A stretch of 64,000 nt of DNA from Streptomyces spinosisporus (GTDB lineage: Bacteria > Actinomycetota > Actinomycetes > Streptomycetales > Streptomycetaceae). The notes under the pieces were generated by a model that saw only the letters and a list, made by a program, of their open reading frames with translations, was not told where the DNA came from and searched no databases. The DNA is taken from the NCBI RefSeq assembly GCF_022698145.1, contig NZ_JALDAX010000026.1, positions 1 through 64,000 of the forward strand, written 5' to 3'. Shown piece by piece: positions 8,367 to 17,387 of this stretch. Numbering within the stretch: the stretch's first letter is position 1; every line of letters starts with the position of its first letter. Both the position numbers and the translations under genes were made by a program.

Positions 8367-8864
8367 TCAGATCCGCTTCTCGGACCGGCGTCGCAGCCAG
8401 AAGAATCCGCCGGCCAGCACCGCCGCGGCGACGAGCCCACCGCCGATGGCCATGTCGGTCGGCGTCGCACCGCTGGAACTGGAGCCGCCGATACCGCCCT
8501 GGACACCGCCGATGACGGTGAAGGCGGCGGGGTTCGTCAGCGACTTGCCACCGCACACGACGGTGATGCTGTGCGATCCGTTCCTGGCGTTCCTGTGGAC
8601 GGTCGCCGTCCCCTTCGACGTGCTGTTGGTGCCGTGGACCAGCGACAGATGCGTTCTCGGGAAGGCGTCCGAGGTCGCTTCGCCGCCCGTCGGGCAGCCG
8701 TCCACGGTGATGGTCAGCTGACCGCCGCGGGCGATGACGCTGGGCAGGGCGACGATGTTGCTGGGGTTGATGTTCATGCCGTCGCGCGCGACGGCCACCG
8801 GCGCGGCGAGGCCGAGGGCGGCGACCGCGGCGGCAGAGACCGCCAGGGCACGATGAGTACTCAT
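8367..8864 (-). CDS. Small secreted protein with C-terminal anchor-like segment (paralogous layout)
   Basis: 165 residues from ATG 8864, with GGAGG 5 nt upstream on this strand. Signal peptide MSTHRALAVSAAAVAALG with cleavage after VAVA, then a short beta domain with CPTGGEA and TVVCGG cysteines, then GGVQGGIGGSSSSGATPTD, a hydrophobic stretch (AIGGGLVAAAVLAGGFFWL) and the basic tail RRRSEKRI. The pattern matches the convergent gene at 7692-8243, so they are likely diverged paralogues. No LPXTG is present. It is transcribed away from the sortase gene from a shared 331-bp regulatory region. Confidence 0.8.
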   Translation of the reverse strand: MSTHRALAVSAAAVAALGLAAPVAVARDGMNINPSNIVALPSVIARGGQLTITVDGCPTGGEATSDAFPRTHLSLVHGTNSTSKGTATVHRNARNGSHSITVVCGGKSLTNPAAFTVIGGVQGGIGGSSSSGATPTDMAIGGGLVAAAVLAGGFFWLRRRSEKRI

Positions 8865-9195
8865 GTGATCCTCCGCGGAAGGCACCCCGGGGCCCGTCCC
8901 CGGTCTGTCGGCGAGAAAGCGCCTCCCAGAAAGACCCTCAGATGCCCTGCACGCGCCCGCATTTCGGCAATGGTCCGTATTGGTGAGAGGACACGCCGGG
9001 CAGTTATTGCGCAATCCGATATCGCCGCAGGTCACGGGAGGGTCGGAAATTTCCTGTCTGCGGCACCTCGGATGGCGCACCGACAGCGCACGGGCCACCC
9101 GTTCGCCCCTGCCCCGTCGCCGGTTGCCCGCACGGCATTTAGCGTTGCCGTATGCGCGAATGACGTGGCGGCGGTCGCGTCGAGAGGGGTGACGA
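8865..9195. promoter_or_regulatory. Divergent regulatory region between surface protein and sortase genes
   Basis: No gene is seen in these 331 bases. The middle (about 8965-9060) is less GC-rich than the surroundings and contains two dyads: CAAT at 8968-8971 with ATTG at 8979-8982, and the perfect ATTGCGCAAT at 9006-9015. A TAGCGT -10 candidate for the sortase gene lies at 9140-9145. The regulator is unknown. Confidence 0.4.
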
Positions 9196-9861
9196 ATGGC
9201 TGCGTCCGAGCTGGACGAACTGGCGGAAGAGGAGGAGCGGCGCAAGAAGCGCGCTCCTTGGGGCGTGATAGCGCTTGTCCTGCTGACCGGTCTCGCGCTC
9301 ATTCGCAACGGCTCGGGCGAATTCGACGTGGGTCCGCCGCAGCCCGCCTCCGCCGCGGCGGCCGACAGCCGGGTCCCGGGCGACACGCCCACCGTCCAGC
9401 CCCTGCCGTACGCGCTGCCCGACCGGGTGAGGATTCCCACGATCCGGGTCGACGCGCCGGTGATGCCGGTGGGTCTGGACGTGGACGGCTGGGTCGCGGC
9501 GCCGCCGCCCGAGGACCCGAATCTGGCGGGCTGGTTCACCGGCGGGGTCACGCCCGGCGAAAAGGGCACCGCGGTCGTGGTCGGCCATGTCGACAACAAA
9601 CAGGGACCTGCCGTCTTCTACAATCTCGGGGCCCTGAAAAAGGGAACACGTGTCGAGGTCGCCCGAAAGGACGGAAAGACGGCGGTGTTCGAGATCTACG
9701 GCATCGAGGTCTTCGACAAGAAGAACTTCCCCGGAGATCGCGTCTACGCCTCCAAGGGCGCCCCGGAATTGCGGGTCATCACCTGCGGGGGCGGTTTCTC
9801 CAAGCAGCACGGTTACGACGGGAATGTCGTCGCATTCGCCCGCCTGGTCGAGGTCCGGTGA
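9196..9861 (+). CDS. Class F sortase
   Basis: 221 residues. A short acidic/basic cytoplasmic start is followed by one membrane segment (about 22-38, GVIALVLLTGLALI) and an extracytoplasmic sortase domain: IPTIRVDAPV, a catalytic His in VVVGHVDN (His131), the active-site Cys in LRVITCGGG (Cys197) and an Arg in FARLVE (Arg216). TxTC-type spacing and small size fit actinobacterial class F sortases, which join surface proteins to the cell envelope. Neighbouring small secreted proteins have sorting-signal-like C-termini but no LPXTG, so the real substrate motif is open. GAGAGGGG upstream supports the ATG at 9196. Confidence 0.85.
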   Translation: MAASELDELAEEEERRKKRAPWGVIALVLLTGLALIRNGSGEFDVGPPQPASAAAADSRVPGDTPTVQPLPYALPDRVRIPTIRVDAPVMPVGLDVDGWVAAPPPEDPNLAGWFTGGVTPGEKGTAVVVGHVDNKQGPAVFYNLGALKKGTRVEVARKDGKTAVFEIYGIEVFDKKNFPGDRVYASKGAPELRVITCGGGFSKQHGYDGNVVAFARLVEVR

Positions 9862-9892
9862 AAGCACCCCGACCGGGCGGACGAAATGCGCA

Positions 9893-10741
9893 TCATGCGT
9901 GACGTCGTCTCGGCACGGTGATGTGGTAGCCCGAGTCCAGCAGATGCGGCAGCCATGTGCGCAGGGCGCGTACGGTCTGCGAGCGGTTGCCCCCGGCGTC
10001 GTGCGAGAGCACCACGACGCCGGGGGCGGCGCCGTCCTCGACCCGGTGGACGATGGAGCGGGTGCCGGGGGTGGTCCAGTCGAGGGTGTCGACCGTCCAG
10101 GCCAGCGGCTCCATGCCGAGTTCGGCGCCGAGTTGGAAGGCCGCGCGGTTCCAGGCGCCGTAGGGGGCGCGGAACCACTGCGGGCGCTCTCCGTACGCCT
10201 TCTCGATGACGTCGCTGGTGCGCTCCATCTCGGAGCGGATCTTCGAGCGCCTGAGGCGGGTCAGCAGTGGGTGGGACCAGGTGTGGTTGCCGACGACGTG
10301 CCCCTCGTCGGCCATGCGGGACAACAGGTCCCGGTTCCAGTCGGCCATCTCTCCGCACACGAAGAACGTCGCCCGGACCTCGTACTCGGCCAGGGTGTCC
10401 AGGATGTGCGGCGTGTAGCGGGGGTCAGGGCCGTCGTCGAAGGTCAGCACGATGGTGCGACCGCGGCCTGGCATCCGCAGGAACGGCTCGTGCCGTACGG
10501 GGAGCTTGGCGGGAGCCGCGCGCGGGGGTCCGCCGTAACCGGTCAACGGCTGGAGGCGGTAGGCGGACGACGCGGGCGCGGAGTGCGGCTTCGGGCCTGC
10601 GGCCGGGGCGGGGGCGGGGGTGCGCCGGACCGGCTCCTCGCCCCCGCCCAGGGCGAGTGCACCGGCGGTGCCGGCGGCGCCCAGAGCGGCGGCGCCGGCG
10701 ATCAACGCACGGCGCCGCGTGAGCAACTGATCCTTCTTCAT
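9893..10741 (-). CDS. Secreted polysaccharide deacetylase (NodB domain)
   Basis: 282 residues. The N-terminus LLTRRRALIAGAAALGAAG has a twin-arginine look. After a Pro/Ala linker the NodB domain (about 95-275) shows TFDDGPD (100-106), HTWSHP (153-158, metal His pair), RAPYGAWN, WTVDTLDW and VVLSHDAGG, so all five family motifs are present and the enzyme should be an active metal-dependent deacetylase. Targets in this family are N-acetyl groups of chitin oligomers or peptidoglycan, or acetyl-xylan; the sequence does not decide. It lies 96 nt downstream of lysX on the same strand, so the pair may modify the envelope together. Confidence 0.85.
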   Translation of the reverse strand: MKKDQLLTRRRALIAGAAALGAAGTAGALALGGGEEPVRRTPAPAPAAGPKPHSAPASSAYRLQPLTGYGGPPRAAPAKLPVRHEPFLRMPGRGRTIVLTFDDGPDPRYTPHILDTLAEYEVRATFFVCGEMADWNRDLLSRMADEGHVVGNHTWSHPLLTRLRRSKIRSEMERTSDVIEKAYGERPQWFRAPYGAWNRAAFQLGAELGMEPLAWTVDTLDWTTPGTRSIVHRVEDGAAPGVVVLSHDAGGNRSQTVRALRTWLPHLLDSGYHITVPRRRHA

Positions 10742-10837
10742 GACTCATCAGTCGCCCAACCGGGGCCCCGCGCCCGCCGCGACACCTGCCCGGCGGCGAA
10801 AAAACACCCGCCCGGCCCACAGCGGCCGGCGGCGCGC

Positions 10838-13800
10838 TCAGCGGCGGCGCACCAGGGGGAACGGCAGCGTCTCGCGGATCGTCAGACCGGTCAGGAACAT
10901 GATCAGGCGGTCGACGCCGATCCCCAGGCCGCCGGTGGGCGGCATCGCGTACTCCAGGGCGTCGAGGAAGTCCTCGTCCAGTTCCATCGCCTCGGGGTCG
11001 CCGCCTGCGGCCAGCAGGGACTGGGCGGTCAGACGTCGGCGCTGCTCGACCGGATCGGTCAACTCCGAGTACGCGGTACCCAGTTCGGTGCCGAAGGCGA
11101 CCAGGTCCCAGCGCTCCGCCAGCCGTGGATCGACGCGGTGCCGGCGGGTGAGCGGGGAGACGTCGGTGGGGAAGTCCTTGTAGAAGGTGGGCAGTTGGGT
11201 CCTCTCCTCGACCAGGCGCTCGTACATCTCCAGGACGACGTCGCCGCGTCCGTCGTCGGCGGTGTACGGGACTCCCGCGCGGTCGCACAGCCGCCGCAGT
11301 TCGGGCAGTTCCGTGTCGGCGTCCACCTCCTCCCCCAGGGCCTGTGAGATCGCGCCGTGGACCGTCTTGACCGGCCAGACCCCCGAGATGTCGTACTCCT
11401 TGCCGTCCTTGCGGGCGAGGGGTGCGCCGAAGGCGGCGGTGGCCGCGCCCTGGATGAGTTCGCGGGCGAGGTCGAGCATCACGTCGTAGTCGGCGAAGGC
11501 CTGGTAGGCCTCCAGCATCGTGAACTCGGGGTTGTGCTTGTAGGAGACGCCTTCGTTGCGGAAGGTGCGGCCGAGTTCGAAGACCTTCTCCAGGCCGCCG
11601 ACGCACAGCCGCTTGAGGTACAGCTCCGGGGCGATGCGCAGATAGAGGTCGAGGTCGTAGGCGTTGATGTGGGTGGTGAAGGGGCGGGCGTTGGCGCCGC
11701 CGTGGATCTGCTGCAGCATCGGCGTCTCGACCTCGAGGTAGCCGCGCTGCAACAGGCCCTGGCGCAGCGCCTGTACGGCGGTGGAGCGGGCGCGGACGAC
11801 GGCGCGGGCGTCGGGGCTGGACATCAGGTCGACGTAGCGCATGCGGACCTTGGCCTCGGGGTCGGCCAGGCCGTGGCGTTTGTCGGGCAGCGGGCGCAGG
11901 CACTTGCCGACGAGCTGCCAGTCGGTGACGAAGATCGTGGGCTCGCCGCTGTCGCTCACGCCTGCCCGGCCGGTGGCCGTGATCTGGTCGCCGATGTCGG
12001 TGTCCGCGGTGAAGCGGTCGAGGGCGGGTCCTGAGCCGTCGCGGGTGAGGGCGAGTTGGCGGTCGCCCGACCAGTCGCGCAGGACGACGAAGACGATGCC
12101 GCCGAGGTCCCGCACGATCATGATGCGTCCGGCGACGGTGACCTGGTCGCCCTCGCGCACGTCGGCGAGGGCGTGGGTGATCCGGGGGACGGCCACCGGG
12201 TAGGGATCGGTGCCGTCCGCGCGCAGCCGGTCCAGGGTGCGGTGCCGGATGCGGATCTGGTCGGGCAGGGCGGCGTACGCGTCACCGGGCCCGGCCTCGT
12301 CCCCTCCGGCGAGGCCGAGCGCCGACAGCGACGGCAGTCCCTCGGTGGTCGCGGGTCTGGGCGAGACCTTGGGGTGGTGCCCCTTCCCCCAGAGTTTCCG
12401 CAACGACGGTACGGAAACGAACCCTTCGGCGATACCGGAGGCCAGGCCGATCCTGGCGAGGGAGCCGGTGTCGCCGTAGCAGATGAAGCGGGGGTACCAC
12501 TGGGGGTGGTACTTGGCGTTGGAGCGGTAGAGGGCCTCCAGCTGCCACCACCGGGAGAAGAACAGCAACAGCCGCCGCCACAGCCTGAGCACGGGTCCGG
12601 CGCCGATGCGGGCTCCCTCCTCGAACGCGGAGCGGAAGACGGCGAAGTTCAGCGAGATCCTGCGTACGCCCAGTTTCGGCGCGGCCGTGCACAGTTCGTC
12701 GACCATGAACTCCATGACGCCGTTGGGTGCGCTGCGGTCACGGCGCATCAGGTCCAGGGAGACGCCGTCGCGGCCCCAGGGCACGAAGGAGAGCAGTGCG
12801 AGGAGGCGGCCGTTCACGCCGAGGGCCTCCACGAGGAGGCAGTTGCCGTCGGCCGGGTCGCCGAGGCGGTCCAGCGCCATGGAGAAGCCGCGTTCGGTCT
12901 CGGTGTCGCGCCAGGCGTCCGCCCTGTCGACGATCTCCTCCATCTCCTCGTCGGTGAGGGCGTCGTGGCGGCGGATGCGGCAGTGGGCTCCGGTGCGGCG
13001 GACGCGGTGCACGGCCTGCCGGGTGACCCGCATGTCGCGGCCGTCCAGGTCGAAGTCGGCCGGGTACAGGATCGCCTCGTCGCCGAGCTGGAGCGCGCCG
13101 AGCCCGGCTCGCGCGAAGGCTCGGGCGCCGTCCTCGGAGGCGCCCATGACGGCGGGTGCCCAGGCGTGCCCGCGGGCCGCGTCCAGCCAGGCGGCGATGG
13201 CGTGCGGCCAGGCCTCCCGGTCGCCCACGGGATCGCCGCTGGCGAGGCAGACGCCGGCCTCGACGCGGTAGGTGACGGCGGCCTTGCCGCTGGGCGAGAA
13301 GACGACGGCCTTGTCGCGCCGGGTGGCGAAGTAGCCGAGGGAGTCCTGTTCGCCGTAGGCGCCGAGCAGGGCGCGGATACGGGTCTCCTCGTCGTCGTGC
13401 AGGGCGGACTCCATGCGCTGCGAACGGAACAGGGTGGCGGCGGCGTTGAGCAGGGCGAGGGCGCCGAACAGGCCGAGCAGGAAGTACAGGGCGTGGGGCG
13501 GGCGGCCGTCGAAGGACCCGGCCGAGACCAGGCCGCCGCAGACGCGGTTGGCGGCCCACGCCAGGCGCTGGCCGTGCGGGAGTGTGCCGGGGAACAGCTC
13601 CACCAGGCCCCAGCCGACGAGGATGCCGAGGACGAGTCCGGCCAGCAGGACGCCGAGGGCGCGCCGGAACGCGGCGCGTCTGGAGGCGGCGTAGAACTGC
13701 TTGCGGGCGACGATCAGCAGGGCCAGGGCGAGGGAGCAGACGACGAGGGAGGGGACGGACTCGGCGTACAGGCCGAGCGCCACACCGAGGACGTCCTCCA

Positions 13801-14119
13801 GGACCAGCAGGCCCAGGTAGACGACCACCAGCCACCAGGCGATCCTCTTGCGGGCGGCGGTCGCCGCGGCGAGCAGGAAGAGGAAGACGGCGTAGGCGAG
13901 GTTGGCGCTGACCGGGACGGTCAGCAGGTCGAGGAAGCGGACGACGGGGCGCAGCAGTCTGCGCAGGGGCGGGATGAGGGCCAGCAGGACGCAGAACAGT
14001 CCGAGAGCGCCGAAGAAGGCCGCGAAGGCCTCGGGCACCTTGCTCGTCGGCCCGGTTCCGGGCGGGGGTGCCGGGCCCGCGGTGCCCTTCTTCGGGGAGG
14101 CCTCCGCACTGGCACTCAT
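10838..14119 (-). CDS. lysX: LysX: lysyl-phosphatidylglycerol synthase fused to lysyl-tRNA synthetase
   Basis: 1093 residues with three parts. An N-terminal membrane region (about 30-230, six or seven hydrophobic segments) is followed by an MprF-type GNAT-like transferase domain (about 240-570; LGYFATRRDKAVVFSPSG, LDLMRR, RISLNFAVFR). The C-terminal part is a class II lysyl-tRNA synthetase (about 600-1093) with an OB fold, motif 2 FRNEGVSYKHNPEFTMLEAY and motif 3 GIGVDRLIMFLTG. In mycobacteria LysX charges tRNA-Lys and transfers lysine to phosphatidylglycerol, protecting the membrane from cationic peptides. A housekeeping LysRS should exist elsewhere. The start at ATG 14119 is the most upstream reasonable one. 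Confidence 0.93.
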   Translation of the reverse strand: MSASAEASPKKGTAGPAPPPGTGPTSKVPEAFAAFFGALGLFCVLLALIPPLRRLLRPVVRFLDLLTVPVSANLAYAVFLFLLAAATAARKRIAWWLVVVYLGLLVLEDVLGVALGLYAESVPSLVVCSLALALLIVARKQFYAASRRAAFRRALGVLLAGLVLGILVGWGLVELFPGTLPHGQRLAWAANRVCGGLVSAGSFDGRPPHALYFLLGLFGALALLNAAATLFRSQRMESALHDDEETRIRALLGAYGEQDSLGYFATRRDKAVVFSPSGKAAVTYRVEAGVCLASGDPVGDREAWPHAIAAWLDAARGHAWAPAVMGASEDGARAFARAGLGALQLGDEAILYPADFDLDGRDMRVTRQAVHRVRRTGAHCRIRRHDALTDEEMEEIVDRADAWRDTETERGFSMALDRLGDPADGNCLLVEALGVNGRLLALLSFVPWGRDGVSLDLMRRDRSAPNGVMEFMVDELCTAAPKLGVRRISLNFAVFRSAFEEGARIGAGPVLRLWRRLLLFFSRWWQLEALYRSNAKYHPQWYPRFICYGDTGSLARIGLASGIAEGFVSVPSLRKLWGKGHHPKVSPRPATTEGLPSLSALGLAGGDEAGPGDAYAALPDQIRIRHRTLDRLRADGTDPYPVAVPRITHALADVREGDQVTVAGRIMIVRDLGGIVFVVLRDWSGDRQLALTRDGSGPALDRFTADTDIGDQITATGRAGVSDSGEPTIFVTDWQLVGKCLRPLPDKRHGLADPEAKVRMRYVDLMSSPDARAVVRARSTAVQALRQGLLQRGYLEVETPMLQQIHGGANARPFTTHINAYDLDLYLRIAPELYLKRLCVGGLEKVFELGRTFRNEGVSYKHNPEFTMLEAYQAFADYDVMLDLARELIQGAATAAFGAPLARKDGKEYDISGVWPVKTVHGAISQALGEEVDADTELPELRRLCDRAGVPYTADDGRGDVVLEMYERLVEERTQLPTFYKDFPTDVSPLTRRHRVDPRLAERWDLVAFGTELGTAYSELTDPVEQRRRLTAQSLLAAGGDPEAMELDEDFLDALEYAMPPTGGLGIGVDRLIMFLTGLTIRETLPFPLVRRR

Positions 14120-14195
14120 GTTCCGACTGTAGGAACCGGGCGGCCGCCTGTCCCGTCGAACGGTCCCGCATATCGGCAGGACCTGCGGCTTCCGA

Positions 14196-14201
14196 TAGCC
14201 T
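14196..14201 (+). promoter_or_regulatory. -10 element of a likely leaderless promoter
   Basis: TAGCCT fits TANNNT and ends 7 nt before the GTG at 14209, the spacing expected if transcription begins at the start codon. No ribosome site precedes the GTG, which supports a leaderless mRNA. The MaoC-family gene at 49549 has the same spacing. Confidence 0.5.
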
Positions 14202-14208
14202 CAGCGCC

Positions 14209-14670
14209 GTGACGGATCACCACTCGCATCAGTTCGAGCGCGGCACGGACGGGCCCAAGGTCATCGTGGTCGGTGTGGACGGCTCCGATTCCTCGCTCCG
14301 CGCGGCGGCATATGCCGGTGGTCTGGCCCGCCGCCAGCATGCGCTGCTCGCGGTCGTGTACGTGCAGCCGGTGATGGCCGCGGGCGCCGCCATGGGAGCG
14401 CCGGTCGCCGAGACGACGGACGAAATCGCCGAGGGGCTGATCTCCTACATCCGGGAGGCGACCGAGCGCCTCAAGGGGATATTCGAGGTGCGCTGGGAGT
14501 TCCACACCTTCCGCGGCGACCCCTACGGCGGCCTGGTGAAGGCAGCCGACGAACTCAAAGCAGACGCGGTAGTGGTCGGCGCCTCCGAACAGGCCGGCCA
14601 CCGAATCATCGGCTCGGTAGCGGTCCGCCTGGTGAAGGCGGGGCGGTGGCCGGTGACTGTGGTGCCTTAG
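14209..14670 (+). CDS. Universal stress protein (UspA family), single domain
   Basis: 153 residues from GTG 14209. It begins the Usp fold at KVIVVGVDGSDSS (about 14-26, first strand and Asp loop), continues with LAVVYVQP, and ends with DAVVVGASEQAGHRIIGSVAVRLVKAGRWPVTVVP. The loop GASEQAGHRIIGS replaces the usual ATP-binding GxxGxG(S/T): a glycine-rich motif remains but is modified, so nucleotide binding is uncertain. It is transcribed divergently from lysX, with only about 90 bp between starts. A -10 element 7 nt upstream suggests a leaderless transcript. Confidence 0.85.
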   Translation: MTDHHSHQFERGTDGPKVIVVGVDGSDSSLRAAAYAGGLARRQHALLAVVYVQPVMAAGAAMGAPVAETTDEIAEGLISYIREATERLKGIFEVRWEFHTFRGDPYGGLVKAADELKADAVVVGASEQAGHRIIGSVAVRLVKAGRWPVTVVP

Positions 14671-15037
14671 CGGCATTGGGGGCGGGGGCGGGGGGGGCGT
14701 GGGTTGACCGGTTCGGGAGACGGGCGGGTGGCGGATGGCCGCAGGTCGGCTGGTACCGGAAGCTGACGGACACGGATCGGCCGGTCCGGGAAACGGCGGG
14801 CCGCGGAGCGGTGCTCCGGGAATGCGTCGGCTGCGGGGGGCCCGGTCCGCGGGGACGCGGTCGGCTCGGCCGTGCGTCATGTCTCTGGGCCGAGCCGATC
14901 CGTAACCCTCCGCGTCCGGGGCGGCGGGCAGCGGGGGCGCCGTCGGTTCGGGGATCTGCGCGGCGTCTTCCCTCGGGGGCGGCGGTGGGCCATCATGATC
15001 GGCCGTCAGGCGTTGCCGAACGTGAAGGGTGAGGCGC
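14671..15037. other. Gene-free interval with one stem-loop (14861-14898)
   Basis: No coding sequence is supported here. An 11-nt perfect inverted repeat (TCGGCTCGGCC, 14861-14871, pairing with 14888-14898, loop 16 nt) could terminate the stress-protein transcript or act in the leader of the permease gene. The start of the interval is an extremely G-rich run (about 14675-14700). Confidence 0.4.
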
Positions 15038-16450
15038 ATGGCCGGGCTCCGGATGGGCGAGGGGATTCTCCGCCGCAAACCGATCGAGCGCATCGAGGAG
15101 ACGGAGGTCGGCGAGGGCACCCGGCTCGACCGGTCCCTGGGGCTGTGGCAGCTGACCGCCATCGGCGTGGGCGGCATCATCGGGGCCGGCATCTTCACCC
15201 TCGCGGGCACCGTGGCCAACGGCACGGCGGGACCCGCGGTCCTCATCTCCTTCCTCATCGCCGGCGTCGCGAGCGCCGCGGCCGCGCTGTCCTACGCCGA
15301 GTTCGCGGGCCTCATCCCGAAGGCCGGCTCGGCCTACACCTACGGCTACGCGGTGCTCGGCGAGTTCGCCGGCTGGTTCATCGGCTGGGACCTGCTGCTG
15401 GAGTACACGGCGATCGTGGCCGTGGTCGCGATCGGCATCTCCGGCTACTTCAGCTTCCTGGTCGAGGACATGGGCGCGGAGCTTCCGAACTGGATGCTGG
15501 GGGCGCCGAGTACGGGCGACGGGCACAAGGTCGACCTGTTCGCGGCCGTCCTGTGCCTGCTGATCGCCTATCTGCTGAACCTGGGCATCAGGAACGCGGC
15601 CCGCTTCGAGACGTTCGTCGTGGCGCTCAAGGTCCTGGTCGTGCTGCTGGTGATCGCCGTGGGCGTCTTCCACATCGACACCGGCAACTACCACCCGTTC
15701 TTCCCCTTCGGCGTCGGCGGCGCCTTCACCGGCGCGGCGACCGTGTTCTTCGCGGTCTTCGGCTACGACGCCATGTCGACCGCGGCCGAGGAGTCGAAGG
15801 ACGCGACGCGCCACATGCCGAAGGCGATCATCTACTCCCTGATCATCTCGATGGTCCTGTACGTGGCCGCCTGTCTGGTGCTGACCGGCATGCAGGACTA
15901 CAAGCACATCGACCCGGAGAGCGGCTTCTCCACCGCCTTCAAGGCGGTCGGGCTCGGCGGCCTCGCGGACGTGATCGCGGTGGGCGCCATCATCGGCATC
16001 CTCACCGTGATGTTCACCTTCATGCTGGGCGTGACCCGGGTCTGGTTCTCCATGTCCCGGGACGGGCTGCTGCCCAAGTGGTTCGCGAAGACGCATCCGA
16101 CGCGGCACGTGCCGACCCGGGTGACCTGGATCGTCGGGGTCGCGTCGGCGATCATCGCCGGGTTCCTGCCGATCGGCGAGGCGGCCGAACTGACCAACAT
16201 CGGCATCCTGTTGGCGTTCGTGGTGGTGTGCACGGCGGTGATCGTGCTGCGCTACCGGCAGCCCGGACTCCCGCGCTCCTTCCGGACCCCGTGGATGCCG
16301 CTCGTGCCGGCGGTGGGTGTCGTCGCCTCGATCTGGCTGATCACCTATCTGCAGTGGCAGACCTGGGTGCGGTTCGCCGTGTGGTTCGTGATCGGCGTCG
16401 TGATCTACTTCGGCTACTCGTACAAGCGCTCGGAGCTGGCACGCGGCTAG
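15038..16450 (+). CDS. APC-superfamily amino acid permease, cationic amino acid transporter (CAT) type
   Basis: 470 residues from ATG 15038 (GAAGGG upstream; GTG 15029 is an alternative). The N-terminus SLGLWQLTAIGVGGIIGAGI and GTVANGTAGPAVLISF are hallmarks of APC transporters, followed by FAGLIPKAGSAYTYGYAVLG. About 12 to 13 membrane segments can be traced to VWFVIGVVIYFGY. The internal AEESKDATRHMPKAI loop and TRVWFSMSRDGLLPKWF are typical of the CAT/YfnA subgroup, which imports amino acids. The substrate cannot be read from sequence; lysine or arginine would fit the nearby lysX but this is speculation. Confidence 0.85.
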   Translation: MAGLRMGEGILRRKPIERIEETEVGEGTRLDRSLGLWQLTAIGVGGIIGAGIFTLAGTVANGTAGPAVLISFLIAGVASAAAALSYAEFAGLIPKAGSAYTYGYAVLGEFAGWFIGWDLLLEYTAIVAVVAIGISGYFSFLVEDMGAELPNWMLGAPSTGDGHKVDLFAAVLCLLIAYLLNLGIRNAARFETFVVALKVLVVLLVIAVGVFHIDTGNYHPFFPFGVGGAFTGAATVFFAVFGYDAMSTAAEESKDATRHMPKAIIYSLIISMVLYVAACLVLTGMQDYKHIDPESGFSTAFKAVGLGGLADVIAVGAIIGILTVMFTFMLGVTRVWFSMSRDGLLPKWFAKTHPTRHVPTRVTWIVGVASAIIAGFLPIGEAAELTNIGILLAFVVVCTAVIVLRYRQPGLPRSFRTPWMPLVPAVGVVASIWLITYLQWQTWVRFAVWFVIGVVIYFGYSYKRSELARG

Positions 16451-16501
16451 AGTTCCGCGCGGGCGGGGCAACAGGTGTGCGGTACGGGGGGATTGAGAGC
16501 T

Positions 16502-17383
16502 GTGCGAACGAATGGCGCATGCCGGGCCGTGGTGACCGCCGTGTTCTGTGCCGTGGCCGTGCTGTTGCTCGGTGCGTGCGGGACACAGGTGGCCGGGCGC
16601 GGGGCCTCGGCGTCGCCCACCGGCCCGATCCCGTGGACCACCGCGCAGCCGTCCGCCGTCACCGGGGTCCGCCTCGCCGACGGTGGCCGCACGCTGCTGC
16701 TGGACGCCCGGGTGCCCGACGGTGAACACCCGTGCATGCGCGGGCTCAAGGCGGTGCTCACCGACCCGGTGCGGAACACCGTGCACGTCCAGGTCACCTT
16801 CACCTCGCCGTCGGGCGACCTGCGTTCCGGCTGCACGAAGGAGCGGACGGCGACGACGCGGGTCCGGCTGGACGCGCCCCTGGGCGACCGGGAGCTGGTC
16901 GTCGACAACTACACGGTGTTCACCGCCGACGGCGCCCGGCCGCCCGCGCTGCGGCTGTGCGGACAGCTGGGCTGCACTCCACCCGCCACCGGCTGCACGG
17001 CCGCCTCCTACGACCAGGCCCTGCTGGCGGTCGGCGCGCCCGCGCACACGTACCGGAACTCCCAGCAGTGCGACGGCAAGTGGCTGGTGATGGACTTTTC
17101 CTAGCGGACCGGGCCGGTCTGCGGCGACGGGGCGGACAACGGCTGCGAGTCCCGGCTCGGCGACCGCTGGTTCTTCAAGGCGGAGAAGTCCGGCTGGGTG
17201 CCGATCGCCGGGGGCGCCGCCGGAGGCTGCCGCAACGTTCAGCGCAAGGAGCCCGGCTTCCCGACCTCGATGTGCGAGTCACTGGCCCCGCTCTCCCCCT
17301 CCCTGCACCCCAGCCATCCGCCCGCGTCCCCCTCCCTGCACCCCAGCCATCCGCCCGCGTCCCCCTCCCCCAGCGCCTCGTAG
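16502..17383 (+). pseudogene. Lipoprotein gene interrupted by an in-frame TAG at 17102
   Basis: GTG 16502 opens a lipoprotein (signal ending LLLGACG, then a Cys-rich beta domain) that reads 200 codons to a TAG at 17102-17104, after KWLVMDFS. The same frame continues coherently for 92 codons beyond, with strong G/C third positions and Cys, Trp and Gly residues typical of one domain (TGPVCGDGADNGCESRLGDR, WFFKAEKSGWVPIAGGAAGG, CRNVQRKEPGFPT), to a second TAG at 17381. The simplest reading is a nonsense change of a TGG Trp codon. The upstream piece might still be secreted as a truncated protein of 200 residues (16502-17104). GTG 16475 is an alternative start. Confidence 0.75.
17294..17359 (+). 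repeat. 33-bp tandem direct repeat (two copies)
   Basis: Two identical 33-bp units (about 17294-17326 and 17327-17359) encode SPSLHPSHPPA twice in the tail of the interrupted lipoprotein reading frame. The length is a multiple of three, so the frame is kept. A partial third unit follows. Confidence 0.85.
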
Positions 17384-17387
17384 CGCA

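Noticed and set aside
12056..14212. Very long plus-strand open frame opposite lysX
   Set aside because: Composition follows the complementary strand of a conserved gene, with no family motifs.
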